A stretch of 64,000 bases of DNA, from the NCBI GenBank assembly GCA_030533445.1, contig CM060081.1, positions 21,063,611-21,127,610 of the forward strand, given 5' to 3'. The notes under the pieces are model-generated. The model was not told where the DNA came from and did no database searches. It worked only from the letters and a program-made list of their open reading frames with translations. Position numbers and translations under genes: made by a program. Of this stretch, positions 1-12,515 are shown piece by piece (the stretch's first letter is position 1; every line of letters begins with the position of its first letter). This DNA is from Cyprinodon diabolis. Its lineage: Eukaryota > Chordata > Actinopteri > Cyprinodontiformes > Cyprinodontidae.

Positions 1-115
1 GTTGCAACAGTGGAGAGGAAAAACTCCCTTCCAACAGAAAGAAACCTCCAGCAGAACCAGGCTCAGTGTGAGCAGCCATCTGAGCTTCAGTGGAAAAACT
101 TTGTGGACTAAACTT
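1..115 (-). mobile_element. LINE 3'-tail fragment (CR1/L2-like family)
   Basis: This is the reverse complement of the 3' untranslated region of the LINE at 38.6-42.6 kb. The shared text includes the 'gtggagaggaaaaactccct' and 'ggctcagtgtgagcagccat' blocks, which match the complement of about 42340-42440. It is cut by the window edge. It is one of five tail-only copies in the first 17 kb, as expected from 5'-truncating reverse transcription. Confidence 0.75.
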
Positions 116-1190
116 CAATAAAAAAAAGCATCTGAGCGGCCACAGGGATCAGCCTTGAGGACCACCAACCCGTTGTGTGACACCCTCACACAACGTTGAG
201 GGTGTGAGGGTGTCCCTGTTCTTGGTGGCTTATCAGGTGGGCCTACTTAAACTCCTGGATGTTCAACAGTTCAAAGCCGGGATTCTAACTCTGACACCCT
301 CGCCTCCAAAGCTAAAAAAATACTACACTTATTACACATCCCATTATCCCTAAAGGAGGCAGAGGAATAAACAAATCTTTTTAAAGTGGAGAGTCAAACC
401 TGTAGTTTGTTTACTTTGGTCAGAATTAGTCGCGTTATCGTCTAACTGTCTGGGTTCTTTGACACCTGTTTCTTTCTCTGTGCTATTTCATGCAAATGTA
501 TCTGAGAAGGATAAATAACCTTTTTAAGATGAGGTCTTGGAAGTTACCTTGGACTCTTTGTTCAATTAAAATGGCTTACAGCCTTTGTTCATTAGCTTGT
601 TTACTTTTCTTCATCCTTCAATATTCCAATCTGGCTACAGGATGGTGTGTGTCTGTGGTAGCTGTTTCAAATCACGGTCAGATCACATTCACACTTTAAA
701 TCGATGATCAGACATTGACTCAAAGCCTATTTCATGGCCAGGTGTCGGCACTTCCTTCACTTTGTCATTATCAGTTAAGCAGATAAAAGGCTTGGAGGTG
801 ATTTGAGGCAAGGTGTTTGCATTTGGAAAATTGTATTGTGAACAGACAACATGCAGTCAAGGTAGCTCTCTTTAAAAGTGAAATAAGGAGCCCTTAAGCT
901 GAGAAAACATCAAAACTTTCAAGTTTTTCTTCAATTTTGTGTTTTTGGTTGCTTCATCTCTTAACTTAAAGCTTTCGCTTCATTTACTTGTCTTAAAAGC
1001 TCCATCTAGCCTGTTGCTTTTTCTGGACTCATCAGGACTATGTTTATTTTGTAGACAAAGCCACCTGCAGGGCTTCTCAACCATTACCTTCTGTAACATA
1101 GAACATCTGGATAAGCACCTCTATGTTCTTTTTGTTAGTGTGCCTCTGTCTTCTCAAAATCCCATCTACCCTCTTCTGAACACCACTCCC
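116..1190. other. No gene or clear repeat recognised
   Basis: AT-rich sequence. The open frames are short, and I found neither family motifs nor a convincing chain of splice sites. A 69-aa plus-strand frame at 490-699 has no recognisable domain and is probably chance. Confidence 0.5.
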
Positions 1191-1275
1191 ACTCAGCCTG
1201 GTTCTGCTGGAGGTTTCTTCCTGTTAAAGGAGGGTTTTTACGCTCAACATTTTTGCTCGATGTAAGGGATTACTA
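1191..1275 (+). mobile_element. LINE 3'-tail fragment
   Basis: Plus-orientation copy of the LINE tail block ('cactcagcctggttctgctg', then a 'ggtttcttcctgttaaa' segment). It corresponds to about 42370-42460 of the longest copy and is diverged after the block. Confidence 0.65.
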
Positions 1276-1635
1276 CAAAGTCAACAACACAATGCAAACC
1301 ACTGTCCCCTGTCGCTACATGCTCATCCAGGAGGAGTTGATTTTGCAAAGTCAGACAGGATGCTGAGTTTCCTTAGGTCCAGGTCATAATGTTCACCTCC
1401 AAGTTTTGCAAAAATGCTTTTTTTTAATGTATTTGGTCATACTACTAACTAAACATAACCACCATCAGACTTCTATTTGAATGGTTCAGGACATCAAAGC
1501 ACTCCACATGTGCAGAAGAATACAGATTTCACACAGCAGGTCAAGAGTCTTTCTATACCCCTCACCTATGGTCAGGAGATATGGATTATGACCCTGATAC
1601 AAATGGCAAAACAAAGCTTTCCTTGTAAGGTGGCT

Positions 1636-2035
1636 CTACTGTTTGGCTCTGGTTTTGGGTACAGAGAGTAGATTTGAATTAGAAGACAAGGGTAGTCTGT
1701 GAGGTTGATACACTGAGCAAGTCTGTAATTTTGGGGCTGATCCTTTCAGGGATTTATAGACTAACAAAAGTATTTCAAAGTCCGTTCTATTAGTTACATT
1801 GAGCCAGTGTAATGACTTTAGCACCAGGCTGATGAGCTCCTATTCCTTTGTTTCAGGGAGGATGTGGGCAGCAGCATCTTGGATCAACTGCAGCTGTTTG
1901 ATCAACCTTCTTTTTTAAAGACCTGCAAGGATGCCATTGCAGTAATCAATTATACATCTGAATTAAAAATTAATTATTTTTCAAGGCCCTGCTGAGACCT
2001 TAGACCATTAATCCTGGAGATAGTATTTTAAATTT
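1636..2035 (-). mobile_element. Decayed LINE fragment: reverse-transcriptase C-terminus plus 3' region
   Basis: The minus-strand frame at 1636-1824 resembles the extreme C-terminus of fish LINE reverse transcriptases, with a 'SLHWLNVTNRTDFEILLLVY' block followed by a serine/arginine-rich LLSVPKTR-like segment. The adjoining 'gcagcagcatcttggatcaa' text is typical of the 3' part of such elements. The family is related to the 23.7-24.2 kb repeat. No intact gene remains. Confidence 0.55.
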
Positions 2036-2148
2036 AGTGTAATTTAGTGTCATCTAAGCTGAGCTTGAAGCAGAGTGACTGGGTGTCCATGCTGAGTGGA
2101 GTCAGTTCAAGGGGGTTAGGATATCTTCCTTGGGGCAGGTCCAGGACC

Positions 2149-2235
2149 GGATGGATGGATGGATGGATGGATGGATGGATGGATGGATGGATGGATGGAT
2201 GGATGGATGGATGGATGGATGGATGGATGGATGGA
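2149..2235. repeat. (ATGG)n microsatellite
   Basis: About 21 uninterrupted copies of the tetranucleotide ATGG (GATG in another register). Open frames reading WMDG or SIHP repeats across it are artefacts of the repeat. Confidence 0.98.
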
Positions 2236-4750
2236 ATTAACACATTATTTAAGTTCTCATTAAAATCACTGTGGAGTAAGTAGTATAGGTGTCTGATTTG
2301 TGTTTCTTGTGTCACAGTATGAATTGTCACTTTAAATAGCTTATCCTTGTTTTTTTCTGTGTTCTGTAATAAATAATGATAATGTCTGCTGTGCATATTA
2401 ATTGTGTCCTTTGGTTGTAACCAGAAAGAGGACGATATTTCAGTAAACCGTAAAGATCAGGGGTAGCCTTAGAGGGTGCAGGAGCATCCAGCTTTGATAC
2501 TGGCAGCACTGAATTGAGGTGGTGTAGATCAGGGTATATTCATAGCACAGGTTTTCAAGAAAAGTTATGGATTATTTGGTTCGGTCTAAGGCATTACCTT
2601 TTACTGATGCTGATTAAAATGTGTCAAATTACACAAAGCTCAATAATTTCAGTGTTAAACCAAAACAAATTGTAGGTATATAGATGTGGTATTTATTTGT
2701 TTTAATATAAGATATGTGCTTTGGTCGACTGAAGAACAACGGAGGAAGGATCAGACATCAGTAGAGCATCATTATCAGGGTCAGAGTGAGGGAGAACAGC
2801 AGCATCATGGTAAGATACTTATACAATGAAAACCCACTAGTGTCAGGACTACTACAAAGTTCAACAGCGTACCAAAAATACACAGTACTGGGATGGTTTT
2901 AAATTCAGGAATAATGAAAGCTTTAGCTGGCTCAACAATTAGGTCAAAGATCAGTCCATTATTTGGTACATTTCGAAAATGCATAATATAATATTTAGTT
3001 GCACCACATTACAATACATTACATCAGTTTTGTACAAAATTTCTTCACAGTCCAGAGCATCCAGGATAAAGGGTACAAATTTGCTTAAGCCTTCCTTTGA
3101 AATCTATATCTGCTATTTCTTTGGTGAAAACATTTTTTGGATTGTTTGAAATCTAAAATCTTTGGAGTCTCTGTAAGTGTCGAGAAGCTCAAATCAGAGT
3201 TTTTTTTGTTATATACTGGCTCTCAACACCACTTTATCACTGATTAACTGTGTAATACTTTGAATGAAAGCCATGTGTTGTGGTCCGACTAGAAAAAATA
3301 TGTAAAAAATATCGATGATGGTTGTTGCCACCTGTTTTTCCATCTGACTGTGCAGGGGTCAACTGAAAAACAGTTGCCCGCCTGTGGGACAGACTCTGGG
3401 TGTGAAATGATAATGTGGGCCGTTCCATGTGATTTACAGTGTTTGCAGAGACTCAGCGGAGACCTGCAGCATCCTGTCTTCCTGTTGTCTGCTCACCCAG
3501 CCTCCCCCTGCTATCTGTTGGCCAGGACACGGCTATTTCCCCTCTCCTGATTGGTTCCACCACTGTGTGACCTTTCATGTTTGTGACAGTTTGCTGGAGA
3601 TAAAATTGCTAACGTGAAAGGTTGAATTTCAAGTGCCATCTGTCATATGAAAATTAAAGTTGACTGATAGAAATATTAAAGTTCATTCTTTAAATACATT
3701 TTATACAATTTTTAAATTGGTCAACCAGGTTAGAAAAATGTATGGCCACTCTATTTTAACCTGACCTTTTAAAAACCCTCACAAAGGTTAGACTTTCAAT
3801 TTTCCTTCAGTAGATCCAACCGAGCTGAGAAACAATACTTGCCAGCTGTTTTTGTTCATTGGCCATGTGAAAATCTCACCGGCCAGAATGCAGGCAGCCT
3901 GCTTTGCCAGAAGGGTTTGGATGAAGGCAGCAGCAGTACAGCTTCCTCACAGCTGCACAGGAAACCACCCATAACATCTTGAGCCTTGCAACTGTATATA
4001 TATCTGGTCATCAAAACAATTACTGACAGTTGCACCCTGTTACAGTTAAAACATCAAAATAGGAAGTTTTACTTGTAGTAACACCTAAAATGACTGCACC
4101 CAACTGCAAATGTATTTGGCAAGATGAAGAATTGTTCTAGAGCTTTTATTGAATAAATTAAACTGGAAAATTTAATAGAGGCAGGAACAGGTGGATAAGA
4201 TGAACAGTAATGACAATCTGGGCGGGGCTAGGCAAGTGAATGCAATGAACCATTAAGCCAGTCATCAGTTTCAAGATCATGACACACCATAGGGATTGAG
4301 GTAACACCCATTTTAGGAAACAGCCACTCAGCTCATTCAAATTTGTATTTATTTTTTTTTTTATTTTGAAACATCAATTTTCAAAATAATATTCAGAAGT
4401 TCATTGCTGATATCTCCCCTTCTTGGGATTATGCTAACGCACAATCCTTTCCATCTGTGTTAAATGCGCACTGATGGAGATCCATTTGGTACTTTTGATT
4501 AGCATAAAATTACTAATGACATACTTATAGTTTGACTCTTTTTTTGTTTTTTTTTTAGGAGTCATGATTAGTCTAACACCCATCATGTGTTTTTGTACAC
4601 TTAAAGCTTTGATTTGACAAAGGAAAGGAAACCAGAAAACAATGTTATGTTCATGAAAGGTCATTGTAGCTATGTGAGGTTAAACTTAAACATCACAAAA
4701 GGTGTACCACAGGGTTCAGTTTAAGGTACCACACTATTTTCAATTTAACC
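2236..4750. other. No gene recognised
   Basis: AT-rich unique-looking sequence with scattered short frames (at most 76 aa), none with domain motifs. I see no repeat boundary that I can defend here. Confidence 0.45.
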
Positions 4751-4751
4751 T

Positions 4752-4965
4752 ATGTAAATTCACCATGGGGAAATTCACTCTCTGCATTTTGACCCCTCCC
4801 CTTGGGGAGCAGTGGGCTGCCACTGTGTGGCGCCCAGAGAGCAGTGTGGGGTTAAGGGTTTTGCTCAGGAACCCAGAGAGGAGGCTGTGAGGATCTAACC
4901 GGGTACTCGCAACCTTCTCAGAGCACAAGCGTACTGCTCTAACCACTAGGCCGACCCCCCCAGGA
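4752..4965 (-). mobile_element. tRNA-derived SINE, minus orientation
   Basis: Read on the minus strand, it starts near 4965 with a tRNA-like head: an A-box-like 'tagtggttagagcag' and a B-box-like 'ggttgcgagtacccggt'. The body contains 'ttaaccccacactgctc' and 'cactgctccccaagggga'. The same body appears in plus orientation at 24283-24512, so the two are copies of one SINE family. The head is degenerate and not a functional tRNA gene. Confidence 0.8.
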
Positions 4966-5013
4966 AACACAAAATTATGTCTCTATCTAAGGAAAACCAT
5001 TTGATTTCAACGA

Positions 5014-5935
5014 CTCATTGACTCGAAGGCAATCCCTCACACCAAGCATGTTTGTAGCGACAGTGGAGAAGAAAAACTCCCTTTTAACAGGAAGAAACCT
5101 CCTGCAGATCCAGGCTCAGTGTGAGCAGCCATCTGCCGAAGACGACTGCGGTTCAATGAGATACAAGCAGACATACAGAAAAAAGCATAGATACAAAAGG
5201 CAACTGACAACCAGCTCCAGAGGTGGACCCATCCTGGAAACACACAGCCAGGTAGACGAGCTCTGAGCCAACTCCCATGTCAGAGGATGAGAGAGAGCAC
5301 ATACATTTAATCACAGTCAGAGACACAGGACAACACTAATAAACAGGTCAAGCTCCAAAATCTATATACAAATGTGTGGATGGCAGGAGCACAGCTGATA
5401 TTTCTCTCCAGGATGGTGTCACAGCCAAACAGGAACAGACGAGGCGAGGCTACTATGAGAAAAAGCAGAGATATTATAACCTTAGAGATTGAACTTACAA
5501 ATTCTGCACAGTGGGAGAATAGAGATAGAATGAACCAGAATTATGAAAACGTCCCTATGTCCTCCAGCAGTCTTAACCTATAGCATCATAACTATGGAGA
5601 TGGGTCAGGATAGCTTTATCCACTCTAACTATAAGCTTTATTAAAAAAGAAAGTTTTAAGGCTACCTTAAAAGTAGACAGGGTGTTTGTCTCATAGACCA
5701 ACTCACAGGTAGTTGGTTCCACAGGAGAGAAGCCTGATAACTAAACGATCTGTCTCCCATTTTACTTATTTAAATTCTAGGAACCACTACTAAACCTGCA
5801 GATTGAGAGCGAAGTGCTCTGTTAGGAACATAAGGAACAATCAGATCTCTGATTTAAGAGGGAGCTTGGCCATTTAAGGCTTTATATGTGAGAAGGATGA
5901 TTAAATGATGTATAAAAGTAATCTCATTGGGTTGA
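5014..5935 (-). mobile_element. 5'-truncated LINE copy (about 0.9 kb)
   Basis: Minus-oriented copy of the last part of the LINE at 38.6-42.6 kb. The 5018-5300 portion matches the 3' untranslated tail. The 5600-5930 portion is the complement of the C-terminal coding segment, for example 'caggagagaagcctgataac' against the complement of about 41780-41810. Frames within it are broken. It is the longest of the truncated relatives. Confidence 0.8.
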
Positions 5936-5967
5936 ACTATTTACAGAATTAATTGTTTATCTACCAT

Positions 5968-6180
5968 AATCCATCCATCCATCCATTATCTGACATGCTG
6001 GTCCCAATTGGGTTCGTGAGGGGTGCTGGTGCCTATCTCCAGCTGTCTATGGGCGAGAGGCGGGCTCCACCCTGGACAGGTCGCCAGTCCATTGCAGGGC
6101 AACACAGAGACAAACAGGACAAACAACCATTCACACACACACACTCACACCTAAGGAGAATCTAGAGAATCTAGAGAAGC
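5968..6180 (-). mobile_element. Rex3-like (RTE) LINE 3' end with (GATG)n tail
   Basis: The segment starts with CATC repeats, which on the minus strand are a terminal GATG array. The body has 'ggtgcctatctccagctgtc', 'cacaaacag'-type and CA-rich text widely seen in fish genomes. A GATG-repeat 3' end is the hallmark described for Rex3 retrotransposons. The family assignment is from memory and not from a search. Confidence 0.55.
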
Positions 6181-6899
6181 CAATTGATATCTGATCAAAA
6201 CCTATTTTGGGGTTTACTAAGGGGAAAAAGACTAAAAGGACTCTTTGGATCACAGCAGTTGCAGACAACATTTCTAGCTGACTTAATGCCAAAACTAAGC
6301 TCAAAAGAATCAGGTATGGATGTTTTTTCTCATTATTTTATTTCAAAACATTGCAAAGCAGACGAAGGTGGGAAATTTTGATTATTTACGTTTTTTCCTT
6401 CCTGACAGTTAAAATTAAATTGTAGAGTTTTCAGGAAACGTTTGTCAGCATTATTTTCAATCCAGGAAACCTAAAGCACTTTTATCCCATTTATCCATTT
6501 TCGAAGTTTTCCATCTCATTGCTTAGCCACTGGAGATGGAAGTGGGTGCAGCACAGAATCAAACAACCTATATCAAAAAGCATATACAGTATACGCCTAA
6601 TGCTGGAATAAAGAGGCCTTGGTGTGTGTGCCACTGAGCGTGAAGGCCTGTGGGCAGAGAAAAAATTCCATTCTCTGTCTTTTATTCTGCTAAAAGCAAA
6701 CAGATTTCAGAGCTGAATGAATCTACAAACATGATAAACAGAGAAAACAGCTGTGAAAACCACACATACTAAATCATATCTCCTGCCTTCCTCGTGCTGC
6801 TGGGGTCATACAGAGCCAGAGAGCAGAAAGTTACTCACTGATGAGGTCTGTTTGATCTCTGCTTACAAGCCACTAAAACAGCCTCTTCTTTCACATATG

Positions 6900-9016
6900 C
6901 AGTGCCTTTCAAAAGTATTCATACCCCTTAACCATTGTCAGATTTTACCAGTACAGTCATGTGGAAAAATCTGCCTCCATTTATTATTCAGATCTGAATC
7001 TAATATGTTATCCTAGAAAAGACTGTAATTTAATTGCAAAGGGGGAAAAAAACTGCCTGTTTCAAATCATCCAACAGCATCATAATGAGCTCAAGATCTG
7101 AGGCTTTAACCTTGTATTTCTTAGGCAGTCTTTGGTGGATTTATTGGTATGTTTTGAGTCATTCCTACGGAACAATAAAAACATGGTCCACTTCTGTTTA
7201 AACTTGAATTTCTTCACAGAATTCTCTAGTATTCCTGCAGCAAAATTGGATAGATGTTAAGGTAATAGTGGATCCTTTGACAGAAACAAGGAGCTTCGGC
7301 TATATTTGGCTATATAAGGACATCTTCAAACTATGCTTCACAGTCGTTATACAGTTGTTTCCCTAAAATGGTTTGTATGTCATTAATTTCTTGTTTTTCG
7401 AAGGAGTGTTTTTGTTGTCTTTATTCTTTTCTCTTTATTTTCCCACTTATCATCATTACCTCATATGGTAAACTCTAATCTGATTATATTTTTGTCTAAA
7501 AGCAAAGGTCTCGTCCTTGCATACCTGTACTGAAAGTTGGATTGATTGATTGTGCAGATAAAGACTTTCACCTGTAGCCAGAATTTAGGATTTTTTAAGA
7601 GAATTTTTGCAGCATCTTGTGATCTGCTTCAGGTTGAACTTCTTTGGGTGGCAAGATCTACACATCCAAATACTGTAGCTTTTTTGTGGTATGTGAGACT
7701 CAAAAGCTGCAACAACAATAGCATAGGGAATAAAAGAGAGGATATATAAATGTATTTCTCTTATGGAGTCGTATTTTAATTAAATAACATTTTACAAAAA
7801 AAAAATTATTATGTTTGTGGTTAATTACTGATATTATTAAAGCTTTACTGTCTTCTCAGCTGCTTGAAATCTACAGGTGCATGTATGACCATTCTATGTC
7901 TCGGTGTGACAGTGTTCATGGCACAGGAGAGGAGGGATTACTGGGATCCCACTTATTATGGGATGTTTTCTACCAGCCCCTAAATCAACCTATGATGCAC
8001 CAGTCCAGAAATACTGTAACAGATCTCACAAACCGTGACAGTGGCGTTGGATGTAGGAGTTTGCCCTGAAATCGAAGGATTGGCGGTTCAAGCCCCGACT
8101 CTGACTTTCAGTGCAAGACACTTTCGGCAAGACACTTCACCTGCATTGTCTACTGATGGTGGTCAGAGGGCCCTGTGGCGCCAGTGTACAGCAGCCCCGC
8201 TTCTGTCAGTGAGCCCCAGGGTAGCTGTGGCTACAATGTAGCTTGCCACTATCAGTGTGTGAGTGTGTGTGTGAATGGGTGGATGAATGTAGTGTAAAGC
8301 GCTTTGGTCAAGTTTCCTAACTTGAATAAAGGCGCTATATAAGTACATGCCATTTACCAAACCCAGGAAATTCTATGTTTGTTACACTTCCATGAGAAAG
8401 CGGTACAGGAGCATTAAATCCAGAACAAACGGACTTAAAAAGCAGTTTCTCCCTAGACCTATGAAACACTCAGATCCTTTCCTCTAGCCCGACTATCAAA
8501 CTTGCACCCATACCACTCCAGCCACACACTCTCATCTTCACCCACACACACCTTGGTTATGTCGCACTATCCTCACAGGGACTTTGCATTAATAAATTAC
8601 AAAAAAAATTACAATAAATTCTCATTCATTTCTGTAGCCTAACCCAGACACTTACCCGAACCCTAAAATGTTATATTTAAGATGGATTTTGTCGATACTA
8701 AGAAGTGACCAGCATTGAGCTTAACTCAGACACCAATATTAACTCTTTAATAGTTTTATGTTTTGGCCACATGTGGCATTACCATTAGAAAACTTAGTAA
8801 TGCCTCTTTATCTGCAGATGATTATGTGATTGGATTTTATATAATGTTATTAATAAAGTAGAGACAACGGACTAGGAGGTTGTTACGATTATTATTATTA
8901 TTGTTTAAAAATCATTCTATATTGAATTGAACTTCTTCAGCACAGTGAAACCTTTGACTCTAAAATGACAAAATATCAAAAAGCTTTGAGGAGTATGAAT
9001 TATTTTGCAAAGCATT
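6900..9016. mobile_element. Ancient Tc1-like DNA transposon remnant, interrupted by a SINE
   Basis: The left end begins 'cagtgcctttcaaaagtatt' and the right end near 9016 reads as a diverged inverted copy ('gagtatgaattattttgcaa'). These fit the common fish Tc1-like terminal repeat with CAGTGCCTT...AAAAGTATTCATACCCC character. The interior carries no surviving transposase frame. A SINE (8038-8358) lies inside. The pairing of the two ends is inferred. Confidence 0.5.
8038..8358 (+). mobile_element. tRNA-derived SINE, plus orientation
   Basis: The tRNA-like head has a B-box-like 'ggcggttcaagccccgac'. The body contains 'gccctgtggcgccagtgtac', followed by a (GT)n stretch and the tail 'aaagcgctttggtcaagttt' and 'ggcgctatataagtacatgc', which is characteristic of a widespread fish SINE. 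It differs from the 4.8/24.3-kb SINE family. Confidence 0.75.
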
Positions 9017-10210
9017 ATTTTTACAAACATGCATGACAGCAAGAGACCCTCCCAGTTCCAAAATTTTCAGAAGTAATTTTACTGTTTCCATCTTTGGTCC
9101 CAAGAGGGATGCAGGGGGTTGTGGATGCATGCCCGGGTCCCACAGCTGCAGGGCGCTGGAGCACAGACAGCCCTTCTCTCTAGGGCACATAGCTCCTTTT
9201 ATGCCTGATACACTGAAGCATTGATGTTGTTCAGGCCAGCAGAGACGGTTGACAAGTTCTGACAACATCTTTTAATGCAAACATGGATTTGCTTATCAGC
9301 CCTGTAAACGAAAGAGCTATAGGGAAGTGAAATCCTCTAAGACATTGCAGCAAATAAGTATTTTTCTGGGCTATCATAATGCAAGGACACGTCTCTGTAC
9401 GTCCTGAATGCTAGATATACTAATATTTAATCACGGGAAGGTTTGAATTGCAACATTGTTAAATAGATATAAATATGTTTATAAAAGTATTCCAGTGTGT
9501 CTTCTAACATCTGTTTGGTTATGAATAATCTGAGTACAACGATATATTGACACATGCTCTTTATTTCTTGGATAGAAGATCAATTTTGCGTCAATCATTT
9601 TACAATTAAACAAAAATAAACACATGTAGTTTATTTTCACTGTAAGGGTGCAATTGTGGCATGTTTACAGCACCTTCAAGTGGTGGGAAAAAAAGAAGGA
9701 AAGTACTGAAAGCAGCAAATTTCTGATTTCCATTTAAATACATGCTAAAGACTTAAAAAATTTACTTTTGTTGTTTTGAATTATAGTTTTTGAAGCATAT
9801 CAATGTCTCATTAGTATAATCCAGGCTGTATTCTCTTCAAAAGAGAGACAAATTATATTTTATTTCTAGAGCCTGTTTCTTTTTTCCAAGTGCTTACTCA
9901 AAGGGATCACAAAGAACTGAGATAAGCACTAATTAGCATCTGAAGGGGAACCCTTGTAAAATCTTGTTTTAATTATTTTCAAAGCTGGTCTAATTGCCTT
10001 TATATTGGTTTTACTGTAAATCTTTTTAAATATCTGAACAGAATTTTTACAACAGAATTATTAGATCGATTAAGATACATTTTGGAAACTTTGTTTCTTT
10101 TTTTGTTTTTCTTTTTTTTAACATTATTTTCCTCAAATAATATCATATAGAAGAAATCCATGCATCCTCTGGATTAAATGTTTTAGGCTTTTTTTTATTG
10201 CAACATATTT
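9017..10210. other. No gene recognised
   Basis: AT-rich sequence. The minus-strand frame at 8960-9268 (102 aa) shows no family motif and overlaps the end of a transposon remnant. Confidence 0.45.
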
Positions 10211-10406
10211 CATATAACAGATATTTAACTGAAATAATAATGTGTATGTAATAAAACTAGATATCTTTTACTTAGATGGATTCAAGGTCAAACGGCTCTT
10301 TGGATTTTCATATAAAAGATATTTAACTGAAATAATAATGTGTATGTAATAAAACTAGATATCTTTTACTTAGATGGATTCAAGGTCAAACGGCTCTTTG
10401 GATTTT
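10211..10406. repeat. 98-bp direct tandem duplication
   Basis: Two adjacent 98-bp units (10211-10308 and 10309-10406) beginning 'catataa' and ending 'cggctctttggatttt'. They differ at one visible position (c versus a near the start of the unit). The text just after the second unit ('gggttgcaaacccctg') resembles a hAT-type terminus, so the duplication may involve the edge of an old transposon. Confidence 0.95.
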
Positions 10407-11254
10407 AAGGGTTGCAAACCCCTGCTCCACAGTATATACAGTATGAATATTCGCCCTGCACATGCATGGGATCTCTATGGTCACTCTGACTTCCTTTTGC
10501 AGTCAGGAAACCAAATAACTTTAGGTTATTTGGCCTAGATTGTTCTTGTGAGTACATGGACGTTTAGCCTATGTGCCTCATTGAAGAGGTAGGTATCCCG
10601 CCTCTCACCTGAAATAATCTCTCACCCTGCACCTCCACACAATAAGAATAAGAACACTGAATGAGTGAATTTTATCATGGATTAACTGAATAATCTTTAA
10701 TATTAGTAAATATATTAAATAGAAAATAACATCTACATGTAGACATGTCCTGTAGCAGCAGAACTATGCATGATTTCTGGTTTCTGCTTCAGGGGAAAAA
10801 GTTGTGTTCTCTCACATTAACCATTACCAAAAGAACCGCTCAAATCAATCCACTCCTACAACTCGGTCTTTTATTTCCAACTGTTTCAGTCCAGAGTTTT
10901 CTGCTTAATATTCATTGCACTTCTCCGCTGCCTACATACATTGACCAATTTATGATCTCTGTGGGAAGAAGTAAGCCAGCTCGAGCCAAAGGCACTTCCT
11001 TTATTCTCCAATGCAACTTTTCATATTCAGCTCTTAGGGGCTCCTAAGCAACTTGACAATTATTGAGGATTGCTTAAACCCTGAGATCATTCAAAAATAT
11101 AATTAGGAAACAGTTTATGCTTGTCTATAATCAGGATGCACCAACTCATAGTGTGCATGATCTGAAAGTTAAAAGATGTTCAGAACTTTTAGAAGTGTGG
11201 TAGAATTTTGTATTCAGCTCTCCTCAGTTAAAATACTTCAGGATTACTTTCTGT
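10407..11254. other. No gene recognised
   Basis: A 100-aa plus frame (10745-11047) has no recognisable motif. Apart from the possible hAT end at about 10410-10430, nothing is defensible. Confidence 0.4.
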
Positions 11255-11850
11255 TGCATGTAAAGCTGGAAGTGTTTTGTTGGTAGTTCTTTATGAACTG
11301 TCGGCATCTGCAGATATCCGAGTTCAATTAGCACAACCTCAGACAGATTAAAGGGAGGTTTTCTGTGAACCCAGACTCCCTCCATATTATCCTTCTTCCC
11401 ATCAACTCTGGCTGGCTTCCATTCCCCTCAGCATGATGCCGCCACCACCCTATTTAACCATGAAGACAGTATAATCAGCCTTATACAAGGTGTTAGTCGT
11501 GTGTTTCTTTTCCACATATAGGCTGTGAAATTGAGTTATTCTCCCACCTAACTGCAACATCATCCCCCGCAAGTTGGCTATGTTCCCTGCTTTGCTGGAG
11601 TGAGAAAGCTCAAGGAGAAGGTATATTTTTGAAAGACAGGGTACATAGTCCAGTTCATGTGAATAAGTGGTCAGAACCAGAGCAGCAAGTATTAAAACAT
11701 TTACACCACAAGACAGGCTTTGGTGGTGCAACTGCATCTTTTAAAAGCAGCAACATGCATAAATGAATACCCCCTCATTTTTTAAAAGATCCTGTGCCCT
11801 ACATTTCCCATCATTATATTTTAAAACAACAGAATCCTTGCAGCAGCTCA
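11255..11850 (-). mobile_element. Tc1-like transposase remnant
   Basis: The plus strand carries 'cagcatgatgccgccaccac', the complement of the G-rich catalytic-core segment (a HGGGSIM-like motif) of Tc1 transposases, followed by diverged downstream text. The minus-strand 95-aa frame (11450-11737) is a scrap of this region and not a gene. No intact terminal repeats were found. Confidence 0.6.
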
Positions 11851-12354
11851 CAACTTTGGTATAACCTGGAACATTGTTTTATGCATCTGAGAAGTTAACT
11901 TGGAGGCTTATTGATGATTTTTGCTACATGGGAGCATTCGGATGTTTAAAAGATAGATTTCCAACCCAATAGAATCAAAAGTACTTATAATTTTAAGTTA
12001 AAAAAATGCTGGTATTTTATAACTGGCTTCACTGGTTTAACTTTAAGAAGAGGGATTGGTTATTCATTTTTTATATATTCTGTCAGACCTCTTTTTTAAG
12101 GTACTTGGACTAAGGTTAACCAGACTAAGCAATATCCAGTTTATGTATATTGCACCTATACAAACACATATGTCATCTGAAGAAACTTTACACAGAAAAT
12201 TCAATCAAATCATACAGGCAGATTGGTTAAATGTTCTCCATCTAAGGAAACCCAGCTGATAACGCTGAGTCGTTTGCTGCAGAATTTGCTCCTTCTGGAT
12301 GAGCATGTAGTGGCATTAGACATTTGCTTGCATTGTGTTGCTGACTCTGCAGCA

Positions 12355-12515
12355 ATCCCTCATACCCTCATGAGCATGCATGCAGCAACAGTAGAGAGGA
12401 AAACTCCCCTTCAACAGGAAGAAGGCTCTAATAGAACCTGGCTTAGTGTGAGCAGCGCTCTGCTGAGGCCGACTGGGGTTTCAATGACAGAAGCAGACAC
12501 AAAAGGAACATAGAT
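12355..12515 (-). mobile_element. LINE 3'-tail fragment
   Basis: Complement of the LINE tail: 'cagcaacagtagagaggaaa', then 'gaacctggcttagtgtgagc' and a 'gaggccgactggggttt' block. All appear in the same order in the other tail copies (1-115, 5014-5935, 16365-16765). Confidence 0.75.

Noticed and set aside
2034..2396. Frames with SIHP or WMDG repeats
   Set aside because: Direct translation of the (ATGG)n microsatellite.
10211..10406. CRISPR-like repeat
   Set aside because: Only two adjacent units with no spacers, in vertebrate DNA; it is a tandem duplication.
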